A DNA stretch of 28,851 nucleotides, from NCBI GenBank assembly GCA_009602725.1, contig WELB01000099.1:456814-485664 (forward strand). Direction: 5' to 3'. The stretch is from Spirogloea muscicola (Eukaryota > Streptophyta > Zygnematophyceae > Spirogloeales > Spirogloeaceae). Positions within the stretch are counted from its first letter, which is position 1. Each line of letters opens with the position of its first letter. Below, piece after piece: positions 18,077 through 27,715 of the stretch. A model generated the notes under the pieces. That model saw nothing but the letters and a program-made list of their open reading frames with translations. It made no database searches and had not been told where the DNA came from. Both the position numbers and the translations under genes were made by a program.

Positions 18077-21000
18077 GCGGCGCCCGCCGCCGGGGCCCGG
18101 GGGGTGCGGTGCCTCCACGCCGGGAGCCTCTTTGTGGAGTTNCGCCGCGTCAAGCTTCAGCTCGACGACGGCGGCGGCGGCGGCGGCCGTGCGCACCCGA
18201 GCGAGCACAGCGCCGCCACGAGCGGTACGTGCGCCGGGCCTCACCTCGGGCGCTCTAAGCTGCCAGCCTGCCGCTGTCGGGGGCTACGACCAAGCCGCTC
18301 TGGCCGATGGCCGACATCTCACGCACCGGGGATGCTGCTGCCACAGGCTCCGCAGAGGCATCCGCGTGGCTCCCACGGGATCGAGCACCCGAAGTCCATC
18401 ACGGCGTGGTGAAGGGGGATGGAGCGGCGCCTCCCAGTGAATCAGCGTCACTGCCACCAGCAGCTCCAGCAGCGGCGTCCCGCACCTCAGGTTGGGCCCC
18501 AACGGGTTCCACAGCACCGCAGCCGCAGCGCATCACGCCTGCGGCCTCGAGGGTGGCGCTGGTCGCCTGGAAACGCCTCGCCGCCGGCACTTCCACCGCA
18601 GCTCGTTTGCCGCCAGACGGCCCTGTGCTGTCCTTGGGACCGCTGCTGGCCGGCGTCTGGCCGTGGTGCATGAGCCGCTACGCATTCACGTTCATCGGGC
18701 AGCCCACAGCCGCATGTTCCGCACCATCAGCACCCTGGGCACTTGGGCACTTGGCAGCATACTGTCCTCAAGCACATCCACGGCTGCATGTTTGCCTGCA
18801 ACTTCGCTGGTCGAGCATGCTTACAAGAGGGCAACCTTCTGGGGCCGTGGCTGAGCTCAGACCACGCTGATCTTGCCACTCCGGTTCTCCATTGTCTGGC
18901 CATCCCGGCAGCCGAACCGGCATCCATTCCCTCTCGGCTATGCTCCGCGTCCTTTGTCAACTCTGCTTTGCTGTCAGGAAACAGGACAGCACCGCAACTC
19001 CGCTGCGAGAAGCAGGTTTACCCTGGAGATCTCTTTTTGTCACCTCTTTTTCTTTGTCAAGCTAGCCATCACCTAGCCGCAGGTCCTATGCTGCTTACCC
19101 CTATACTTCGCTAAATTGTGAGGCCCAGTAGCTCATTTTGTCTATGCTCTTCCTGTGACCTTGTGGCAGGCAACAATTCTCTGTCAGCTCTTCTGGGTGC
19201 ATACTCAGAGGATGACGAGGAGGGCGAGGAGGAGGACGGCATCCCTCAACCTCCCAATCCTCCAGCTTTTCAAGAGGGCACTGAGGCGCGCCAGATGAAT
19301 GCACAGGTGACAGCCAGCTTGCATTGGCACCTTGCACAGAAGCCTTTGTTGCAGCGCATCTGGAGGAGCGACTTGGAGGCACCGCATGCTCACCTCACGT
19401 TTGTTAAGACTTTGCAGGTCTTGGATTTTCTATCTGGGCTGCAAACCAATGGTCTTCTTACTGAAGGGACAGAGGGACCGGTCACCCAGCCTTCATTATC
19501 AAGACAAAGTGGAGATGCAGGGGTGACAGATGATGCAGCAGCTGGGCCAAGCACGAGATTGGATGTTGAAGAAATATCGACAGCAGCAGGTCCATCAAGC
19601 CAAGCTGGAGGTGGAGAGCTGCACATTAAAAGCACACCATTCATTAGTACCACGTGCAGCGCAGCGGAATTATCAACTCTATGCATGCTTGATTGAGAGC
19701 CTCAGGTATCTTTGGGACTGTCCTTGTCCCTACTAATCTCATACCATGTTCGTATCTCGTTGTGATAGTGGCTGGAGGTGAGGGCTCAGTGGCTGCGGAG
19801 CCGTTGATCGAGAAAGGTATTGTGACCAGGGACAGCCTGTGGAAGTTGGCTGTTGACACACAGAGTGGTGGCAGCTACTATTGGCATTCTGTCACAGGCG
19901 AGTCAACCTGGCACGATCCAACTGATGTCCAGTATCCTGGACAGAAGCACCTGGAGACCGGTGCTTCAGATGGAATTGGGGTTGCTGCTGGAGCGGCTGA
20001 TACTATTGCACAGAGCTTGGGAGGCCTGAAGCATGAAGCACATGATGAGGTTGGGTTCGCAAGCGCAGATGCGAGCACTGGAAGCGAAGTGGATGCTGCC
20101 ACTCAAATGCAGGCCTGTCAGCAAAGGAGTGTCAAAGAGGAGCGTAGCCACCTCATTGACGGGGCACTTGTTGGGGCGGCTGACGTAGGTCATGTCAGCC
20201 CAAATGCCCTGAGCTACTTACAACCAGAAATGGACGCCTTGGTCAAGCACGCTCTACAGGCTGCCCAGGAACAAGAGCTGCAGGTAGAGTCTCGTGACAA
20301 TGTGGAAGGCGGAGGGCAGGTCCAGGAAAGGCAGTTGGTCAGATCGCAGAGGCAAAAAAGCCGTCAATTGGATGATCAAGCCACTGATGAAGGGGACCAT
20401 GTAGCGCATGCCAAAGAGAAAACAACAGGTTCCTTGGAGGAGAGTGCAGAAGGCCTAATATCTCGTTGGGACATACTTGCTCAGAAAGCCAAAGATGCTG
20501 CTGGGTATGGTCAAACAAGCCACTTGCTGTTGCTCGCTTGCTTGCTGTGCCATTTTAGCTCTATGCTGCCCGGTCGACAACTCGGCAAGTCAGACTTGTG
20601 TGCTGGTCTGGACTATACAAAGTTCAGAGAGTCTTTGTCCAGCAAGTGTCTGGTCACAGAAGTTATGTACTCATTTGGGGTGGTTCTGTTCTTCAGCAGG
20701 ACCTCCACCTCCCAAAATTCAGTGCTGTTGCTACTGTCTGTGGAAGCGGATCTGCGGCTGAAAGATTGTAGATTCTTTCAGTCCATCTCTCTGGACAATA
20801 CTTTGCTGTGGGCATACGAGGCGGAACACCTTAGAAGAGTGGAGGGTAGCTTCACTGCTGCAGAAGAAGCGGCGGGTCTGGCAGTGAAGACCGTGGTAGG
20901 TGGTCTGCATGTGCCACGCCTTTCACTTCTGAGCCCAGCATCCACATCTAGTTAGCTTAATATAGCTACACTTGGAGCTTCCTCCTGGATCGCGGGCTGC

Positions 21001-23318
21001 AAAGGAAACGCTTTGTTGTATGGCTAGTGATTTGACTGTCGGCTGCAGGCCTGCTAAGCATGAACAAGCCAGTCGTTTAGTATCAAAATACACACTTATT
21101 TGTCCTCTTCTTTGTACCAGCGGAGAGTACTTTAGATGTCTATGCAGCCCTACGGAGTTGAGGCTGTCCAAAGGAGATGGAGACTTGCTCACATCAGACT
21201 GCTTCTTTTGCCTTTCTGACCTATTCTTGCAGTTGGAGCCAAATCACCCCCAGGTGATGTCGAAGCTCGCGTCCTCAGCGGGGGAATCGAAAGACCCCTG
21301 TCTTTCTGAAGCTGCACATGCAAGGTGAGCTGACACCCATAGGAGCCTCTTCAGGAGGACTTGCCACTTTGACATGCATGTGAGTCGGTGTGGCAGGAAT
21401 ACTTGAGCAAGCTATACCTGCTGATGAGAATCTATTCTGTGTTAGCAGCCCTACAGGTTGTCAATCGAGTAAGCAGGAAGTTGCCTTGGAAGCAAACAAC
21501 CCTTCAGGCAGCGAGCCTGATTGGCAAGCAGGCAGCAAGCAGGCAGCGAGCCTGGTTGCCTCGGCAAATCCTTCAGGCAGCGAGCCAATTGCCGCAATGG
21601 AGGGGGATGAGCGTGAGCAACAGCAGCAGAGGAGAGATAGTCATGAAGATTCTGAGGGTAGTATAGACATGGACGTGGACCTGGATGCAGACGACAATGC
21701 TGGCCCGCCACGTGTTGTTCATATCTCAGCATTGTCACCTTCTCTGGACCTGCCATTATCACTTCCCAGCACTTACGGTCATGAAGCTTTGCCGAAAGAG
21801 AGCGAGGGTGCCTCATTGCTCCACTCTGCTGCAGTGCTCGTGCCACCGTGGTTCGTGGAGCCTGGAGCATCGTCAGGCACTTCTGGAGATGCTTCTTCTC
21901 AGATTCTCCAGAAAATGGCAGTCCCCTCCTTCACAGCAGAGCCCTCCATGGTCAGCGACCTCTCTCTCCATGGTCCGACCACCATGGCGAAGGATGTGTC
22001 CGGAGGACCTGTCATTCGCCAAGGCCCCACAGTTTTTGCCAGACCAAGTGTAGATTCAAACAGCGGGATGGCACCAAGAGAAACAGAAGCTCGCGGCCCC
22101 CCTGCTGCAGCTGCTGTAGCTGCATTATCAGTCAAGCAAGTGCCAGGTAGGCATGTGACCATTAGTTCTTGCCCTGACCTGACTGGTTGTGCTCTACTTC
22201 GGAGTGCCTCAATCTGCAGCAAGTTCACTATGTTTCTCTTTTCTGATCCAGCCAAAGCAAAGCGGAAGGTCTTGGCAAGTGCAGTTGGAGGACCAAGCCT
22301 CCAGTCCAACAAGAGAGTATCATCGTTGCTCAACAAGGTGATGTGCCTCCCGATGTTTACGACGCACATGTCAGTCCACCACACGAGAAGACAGCTACGA
22401 TGTAGCTTGCAGAAGGTGGAAGTGCCTGACTCGGTGCTGCTACACTGACTTGTCAATGCAGTGGAAGGCTGCAAAGGAGGAGCTTCAGGAATCTGACCAA
22501 GAGGAGCAGGACACCGCCGAAGCTCGGGAGATCAAGCGCCTCAAAGAGCTTGAAGTACACAGCTTTCTCCAACAAACTCTGGCGGTTGTTTGACAGTAGG
22601 CTCAATTTAGTATTGCCTTTGCAGAGCATCACAATGGCCAATAACTTTCTCCTCGTGCTGTTCTCTGTGTGCCAGGAATGGAGGCGGCAACAGCTTGCAT
22701 CAGGAGGCGCGCTTGAGAATGCCAACTTCCAGCCGGTTGCTGGGGACTGGTGAGACATGGGTCCCATCCCCTAATTGTTGTGTCAGTCACCCTTGTCGTC
22801 TGTGAATCGGAACCACAAGTGATAGAGAAATGACGTTCTTGCCATCGCTGTGTTGTATACCTGCAGGCGGGAGAGGGTCCAGAAAGCCAAAAGAGCGGCT
22901 GCTAAGGCAAGCATGAAAGAGGCTACCACAAAGGACTCACCAGCTGCAGCTGAAGACGCTGCAGCCACAACCCCTCCCCCTCCAGTTGCGGTTGAGTCCT
23001 CCAGGAAAGAGATGCTGCAGGAGCAGTCAAAGGGACTCCCAAGTGGGTGGCAGGTGATTGCTTTTGCAGGCCCAGATTGTATTGTATGAGCTTGCAGTGC
23101 TCAAACCTTGAAAATATTATTGGGCTATCTAGCTCGTAGCAACTTGTGTCACACGTGACATAGCAGGCCTGCTCTTCTTCGAAGTTGTACCATGAAGGGT
23201 CCACGTAAGCAGAGTCAATCTTTTGGTGGTGCTGCAGGCATTCTTCGATCAAGCTTCTGGCGATGTGTATTATGGGAATCTCACAACGAAGGCTACATCT
23301 TGGGAGAGGCCTAACTAG
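18074..23318 (+). CDS. FNBP4-like protein with two WW domains
   Basis: Recognised best at its C-terminal half. Exons seen: 18074-about 18230 (HAGSLFVE, RRVKLQLDD), then an unresolved part, 19170-19306 (LSALLGAYSEDDEEGEEEDG), from 19418 (VLDFLSGLQTNGLL), about 19784-20503 with WW domain 1, about 20700-20894 (LLWAYEAEHLRRVE), 21397-22146 (MDVDLDADD), 22252-22337, 22462-22554 (WKAAKEELQE), 22676-22749 (EWRRQQLASGGALENANFQP), 22867-23053 (RERVQKAK ... GLPSGWQ), 23238-23318 (rest of WW domain 2, ending SWERPN, TAG). The block WK--KEEL ... EW--QQL-SG---NANF-PV-GDWR-RVK is the conserved tail I know from FNBP4 of animals and plants; the terminal WW fits the plant type. The last five exons agree in phase. 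The function is probably binding Pro-rich partners in RNA-linked nuclear work (inference). The N-terminal model is weak: 18074 is chosen for the RRVKL motif. Confidence 0.8.
18142..18142. other. Ambiguous base N in the first FNBP4-like exon
   Basis: Falls in codon TTN (Phe or Leu) after GSLFVE; it does not change the frame if it stands for exactly one base. Confidence 0.9.
19840..19920 (+). other. WW domain 1 of the FNBP4-like protein
   Basis: WKLAVDTQSGGSYYWHSVTG, then ESTWHDP. First Trp, the aromatic YYW block, second Trp and the terminal Pro are all in place with normal spacing, within one exon. Confidence 0.85.
21440..21600 (+). repeat. Direct repeat within an FNBP4-like exon
   Basis: CCTTCAGGCAGCGAGCC occurs twice about 70 bp apart, coding NPSGSEP each time, with AGGCAGCAAGCAGGCAGCGA between. 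This is low-complexity expansion in a disordered linker. Confidence 0.6.
23048..23315 (+). other. WW domain 2 at the extreme C-terminus, split by an intron
   Basis: GLPSGWQ closes one exon at 23053 and AFFDQASGDVYYGNLTTKAT, SWERPN forms the last exon from 23238. The intron sits two residues... after the first Trp and Gln; the stop follows the domain at once. Confidence 0.85.
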
Positions 23319-23765
23319 ATCTCGCCACAGGCTTGCATTGGCTCGCAAAAATGTCCCGATTGCGTTTCGCTTTGGAGGAATGCCCAACAACAGTGTGCAG
23401 AGGTGCTGGCTGTGGCATGTCCATGACGACAGCCTTGAAATAATGACAAGGATGGGGCAGCTTAGTGTTCAGCTTGAAAGCAGTCACATTGGTCCAGCGC
23501 GGCCTACTTGGTTTGTGTGGGAGCACAGCACGATAAGATTGTGGCTTGCCAGTGTCTAAGTGTAGCTGCCTCATGACGCGCCTCCCTACTTGTGTGTATT
23601 GTTGCTCACCTTGTCCACATTTTCAAGAAAGCAGTGGCTAGTTGCCAGGCTAGAAGGCATCCAGGAAGTACGAGGCCAAACTTTACTTATCAGCAAGAGT
23701 GTCACTGGAGTGTCACTGGCCAAAAGTTGCATTCAAACAGCGTGTCCAAATTCACAGCAGAGGCT

Positions 23766-23806
23766 GTGAGAGGCCAGCCCAAAGGAATGGACAAGGGAGG
23801 GAAATC
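23766..23806 (-). mobile_element. Retroelement 3'-UTR hairpin fragment
   Basis: Matches the hairpin core plus GGAATGGACAAGG seen at 12452-12545 and 26894-26966, but lacks the GAGCAAGCGCGG end. It is the only copy outside the two clusters. Confidence 0.6.
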
Positions 23807-24375
23807 ATCCCAATTCTAGTGAGCAGTGCTACTCGTCTCGACCAGCAACTGTGCGGTCCTTATCAACCAACTCGAGTGTGCCACACTTTACGTTTTCAGT
23901 CCAAGCAAGAGCTGTGGACACTTTATGGCCCCAAAGTCTTCTGCACTGACACTACCGACTCCTGAGCAAATACGAGTGTGCCGTTGTGATGCTCAAGCTC
24001 AAGCGAGGGATTTGTGTGAGATGACTGCAGAGCGGCTGCAAACCGATCTAGAAGCAGGCGGAGCAGCCCAACATGAGCTCGCTGGCTCAGCTTCATTGCA
24101 TGGGCCTTTGTCGTGCTGCAGCAATGCAGGCGTTTGCCTGCATCTACCTGCTGGTTGGCCTTGGCTGGGCATCCACAGACTGGCATGGCAACTTTCTCCG
24201 CGCTGTGAATTGTTCAAAGTCGCAGCTGCTGTCCAGGGATCATTGAGTAGGCACGCATAGCAGCCATTTTCTGATACCTGGCTCTACGCTCTGATTTGAG
24301 TTGCTCAGGAGACTGCCGGCTTCTTTCAACAGTGAGATTTGATGTTGCTCAAGAACTGACATAGTGACATCCTTT

Positions 24376-24565
24376 CTTAGAGCGTCTTCTCGTGCAGAGC
24401 TTGTGCAAAGGTGAGAGGCAATGTCCTTTATCTAGTGGCTGACTATAGCATCCTGCAAGAGGTATCCCTTTATAGAGCCTTCTCTCAGTCAGACTATGTG
24501 CAAAGGTGAGGGGCACGGGTCCTCTAAGCATCGTACTGTGAGCTGCTGCAAGAGGTCACCATGTG
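24376..24565. repeat. Degenerate tandem duplication, period about 93-95 bp
   Basis: Aligned anchors: AGAGCGTCTTCTC / AGAGCCTTCTCTC, GTGCAAAGGTGAGAGGCA / GTGCAAAGGTGAGGGGCA (24403 and 24498), and CTGCAAGAGGT (24453 and 24546). The spaces between are diverged. Confidence 0.65.
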
Positions 24566-24726
24566 AAGTTCAAGAAAAATATATGGATGGCTCCAAATAT
24601 AGGAGGTGGCTTGTCAGCACCTTGAAAGAAACTGTTGCAACCGTTATAAAATGTCTTTATCACCCCAACCAAGGTACAAGGAAAACTCACAGGCATCACA
24701 CACAGACTTCTTAAGTGTGTAGTCCC

Positions 24727-24731
24727 TTACA
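24727..24731 (-). promoter_or_regulatory. TGTAA polyadenylation-type signal of MSRA
   Basis: TTACA on plus, about 170 nt after the minus-strand stop at 24897. Position-based. Confidence 0.4.
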
Positions 24732-24896
24732 CAGCAACTTTAGCATACAAGATGTGCTGTACTCTGCTGGGCGCTTTGAACAGCAGCCCTTTACGACGGA
24801 TCCTAGTAAGGCTAAAGAGTGTACAGGATGTAGCCTTCTGGATGAGGAGGTGGTCACATGCAAAATTTACAAGCGCAACACGTGCACGCTGGCAAT

Positions 24897-26572
24897 CTAG
24901 TGAAGCGTACAAGCTGGGCCCCCAAAGGAGGTTTGTGCCAATAACTGCCTAGTCTCTTCTGTCAATTGGAGCTTTTGTGTCACATGTACCTTTGCTTCCT
25001 CCGGAGCAAAGCCTGTCACGTAGCTGGAGCAGGGCAGAAAATGACGGCTGTCAGCTTCTGTGGGGGATGGTAATTGCAGGCAGGTTATACTTGTCCGTAT
25101 GACAAGCATGGGCAAATGCCCCATATACCACAGCCTAGGCAGCTACAACAAAGAGGGCCAATGGTGCAGACTATGTCAACGAATTCTACCGATTAAAGGG
25201 CACTGGCATAAGTATTGCTGGGTTGATAACAGCTTGCACATTGGGGGGTGGACTTACGAGGGCCACAAGGGAAGGTGTGCTTCACTCACCCATTCAGCTT
25301 TGCAGCTACTTCAGACTGTAACAGGTCTTTGAATGAGTGGATACCGAGCGTTCTGAACACGCCTTCATGGTACGATTGTAAAGAATACTTTTGGTGATAC
25401 GGCTCTGCATACCAAAACCTGCCATGAGCAGCATTGACCAAGTCAACGATGCGGCATCAATATCGATATGGTATTGGTATCGGTGACGTTTCCTGGCTAG
25501 TCCCAAGCACACCAGAGCCAGCGGCATTGACCTGCCTGGATTTCTACAGGAGGTCTGAATGGTGCAGATTCCTGAAGCTGGCACTGAGCAAAATGGTAGC
25601 GAAGGAGACAGAGAAGAGTACCTTGGAGCAGGTGATATCTGCGTAACAATAGGCTTGCTCAACTTCTTCTGGTGTTGTGCCCTCGTCTGCTCTGCAACCT
25701 CCCGCTGTTCCTCGTTGTAGTAGAAGATGGCGGAGCGGTATTGAGAGCCGTGGTCAGGGCCCTGCAGATGGTGGAGCGGTCCTGAGAGCCGTGGTCAGGG
25801 CCCTGCTCCGATATCAAGGCGTTGTCAAGTGGAGAAGACAAAGTGGGCCACGGACACCACACGCAAAGAAGGGCTTGTGCAGGTTGTTGACTTGCAAGCT
25901 GTTTGCCCAAGAACTCGGGCGCGTCAGGCGGCAGCTCTTACCTGGCGGTTGAGGGAAGTGGGATCGTGATTCCGCCAGAACTCGTTGCAGAGTGTGGCAT
26001 ACGACACCACCGTCGGGTCGAACGTCAGCAGGACAGCTTCAGCGTGCCCCGTGGTCTTTCTACACACCTGCACACGCCCAGGGAGGTAGTCAGACAAGCG
26101 CGGGCGGCCAGCCGACGCCTAGCGGCGGCAGATTGGTTTAGCCTGAGATCTTGGGGCTCAGCATGAGCGGCGGGTTTCGCAATGTCAGCCGCGCAATATA
26201 CTCGGAGTGGGCGGCCGCTCATGCCAGCATTCGAGCCGGCGTGCGCAGTGTGCAGCAGGGACTGGGGCGCCAGGAGGTGCCACCGGGCCGGCAGGTGACC
26301 TGGTGGTACGTCGGGCTGTCCTTGGTGCCGCCAATGTAGCCGACGGCGGTGGTCACCACGCCCGGCACGTTGGCCAGCGTCGTCTCGACGCCCCAGAAGC
26401 AGCCCGCGGCGAAGCAGGCCTTGGCGAGGCCCGGGCCTGCGGGGAGCTCTGGCACGTGGTTGAAACCGGGCTCCTGGCTGGGCGCGGCGGCGGCGGACTC
26501 GCCGTCGGCGGTCCTGGCGGTGACGGCCGCCTTGTTGGGCTGCCCGGAGAAGCAGCAGGCCGCGAGAACCAT
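24897..26572 (-). CDS. MSRA: Peptide methionine sulfoxide reductase A
   Basis: Reduces Met-S-sulfoxide in proteins. Five exons, all joins in phase: 26572-26300, 26067-25942, 25761-25622, 25418-25290, 25023-24897; 264 residues from this ATG. Exon 1 has the active-site motif [19 protein letters not shown] (catalytic Cys 58) and [16 protein letters not shown]. Exon 2: [12 protein letters not shown] and [13 protein letters not shown]. Exon 3: [19 protein letters not shown] and [10 protein letters not shown]. Exon 4: [12 protein letters not shown] and SEVAAKLNG. Exon 5: [11 protein letters not shown] and a tail ending [17 protein letters not shown] replaces the more usual NDVGTQYRS. The Cys near the C-terminus may act as resolving Cys (inference). 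The frame stays open upstream to 26836 through poly-Ala, so a longer form with a targeting peptide cannot be excluded. Confidence 0.93.
25724..25805 (-). repeat. 41-bp tandem duplication of an MSRA splice acceptor and exon start
   Basis: On minus, CAGGGCCCTGACCACGGCTC continues to about 41 bp and is repeated immediately upstream (25805-25765 and 25764-25724), with four or so differences. Both copies offer a CAG acceptor. Confidence 0.8.
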
Positions 26573-26867
26573 GGCGGCGGCGGCGGCGGCGGCGGCGGCG
26601 GTTGGGGGGCGGGGGTGCGGGAGCTGCGCTTGCGGAGACGGGCTCGTATGGGCACCCGTATGGGCTAGGGGGGCCCTGGCGGAAGCTTCGCCTGGGGGCG
26701 GGAACGGCCGTCCACCGGCGGCTGCTGTGGCAAGCGGCAGCAAGCGGCTCTTCCAGATGGACAAGCAGCTCGTGCAAGGGAAATGTGTATTGGAAACAAA
26801 CAAAGGCCAAATGGCCAAGTACAGAGGGAAGCACATCTAGAGACGTACATCATCTACAGCAGATTGA
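26573..26867. other. GC-rich 5' flank of MSRA
   Basis: Contains a GCC-type trinucleotide run next to the start codon and an open extension of the MSRA frame. It may be 5' UTR or transit-peptide coding sequence. No separate gene is seen. Confidence 0.5.
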
Positions 26868-27510
26868 CCCGCTCAGTAACCACGGGTCAATACATGAGAG
26901 CAAGCGCGGCCAGATTGACTGGTGGCTGGGAGAGGCCAGCCCAAAAGAATGGACAAGGTCTGAAGAGTCAATACTTGAAGGTCGCTAAGCGATGCCTGAA
27001 CACTGGATGGCAGATACGAAGCCCTTCTGCTACCAACTGGAGCTCGCCCAGCTTTCTGGTGCAAAGCATTAGCCTGAGCACGCCGCAAACAGGCGGAAAC
27101 GCATCGTCGCAAGAACGACAGATATGCAGCTGGCAGGCCCATCTCAGTCGGAAACACATCTGCACGTCGTGCATAGCCTAGATTGGCAATATTCTGCAGG
27201 AGAGTGTGGAAACGAGGACCGAAACAGCCAAAAATGTCAACTGCAGCTGGCAGGAGCTGATCGCATTGGGGGTAATCGGAATAGTGCTGCAGCTTTCATT
27301 CTTCTGCACTGCCCACTGCGTGGCCAACGATGTGTGTCGATGCTGGACCTTTATACGCCTCCGTAACAACTACATCGACCAAGGCCCGCGGACCTCCACA
27401 AGGTTGCACGCCCACAATGTCAAGTGTGCGGCGATGATGACGTCCCTGGGCATCCGTGGTAATAGGCATAATGCTGTTCACTTCCACGACCGCACGGTAC
27501 CAGGGCAAAG
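26868..27510 (-). pseudogene. Decayed LINE ORF 3' portion
   Basis: On minus: SIMPITTDAQGRHHRRTLDI, then PRALVDVVVTEAYKG (27500-27296), then damaged sequence, then RRAQANALHQKAGRA, SLSDLQVLT and, after a short insertion, VLTRGY with stop. The order matches 13130-13745. It has several frame breaks and is clearly older than the copy to its right. Confidence 0.7.
26886..26974 (-). mobile_element. 73-bp short retroposon with 8-bp target-site duplication
   Basis: The insert at 26894-26966 is flanked by exact GTCAATAC at 26886-26893 and 26967-26974. On minus it starts TCTTCAGACCTTGTCCATTC, has the imperfect hairpin GGCTGGCCTCTCCCAGCC, and ends GCGCTTGCTCTCAT. Without it, the LINE ORF end reads LSDLQVLTRGY and stop. 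This is the longest of the target-flanked copies. Confidence 0.85.
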
Positions 27511-27540
27511 GGGGCGACGAAAGTAGCAGCAGCAGCTCTT

Positions 27541-27635
27541 CACAAAAGAAACAGCGCTTCCAGGTTGACCTCAGTGCTGTGAGAAGCCAGCCCAAAAAAC
27601 GGGATCTCCACTGGAAGCGTCTCTTTTGTTTGAGG
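27541..27635. repeat. About 90-bp element with near-perfect 20-bp inverted ends
   Basis: CAAAAGAAACAGCGCTTCCAG near 27542 and CTGGAAGCGTCTCTTTTG near 27611 are inverted copies with a small gap. They enclose a hairpin fragment GCTGTGAGAAGCCAGCCC. It could be a MITE-like unit or part of the LINE 3' UTR folded back. Confidence 0.5.
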
Positions 27636-27639
27636 CGAG

Positions 27640-27715
27640 GCAGTGAGCTCTCCGAAAGAAGTGAGCTCTTCCAAAGAAGTGGCTCTTCGGCTGTGCAAGA
27701 AGTGGCTCTCCCAAT
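27640..27715 (-). repeat. Degenerate short tandem repeats in the LINE 3' UTR
   Basis: Four copies of AGTGRGCTCTYC-like units (AGTGAGCTCTCC, AGTGAGCTCTTCC, AGTGGCTCTTCG, AGTGGCTCTCCC) are spaced about 17-23 bp, just downstream of the right-hand LINE ORF on minus. Confidence 0.6.

Larger units (their letters stand above)
23319..24896. other. Convergent 3' region between the FNBP4-like gene and MSRA
   Basis: I find no gene. It contains a LINE-type hairpin fragment at about 23766-23806 (GGCTGTGAGAGGCCAGCCCA, then AAGGAATGGACAAGG), a degenerate tandem duplication at 24376-24565, and TTACA at 24727-24731 (minus TGTAA) about 170 nt past the MSRA stop. A 144-codon plus frame at 23826-24260 has no recognisable motif. 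Confidence 0.5.

Noticed and set aside
25306-25662. 118-codon minus frame after [10 protein letters not shown]
   Set aside because: It is MSRA exon 3 reading into its intron; the true continuation ([12 protein letters not shown]) is the next exon.
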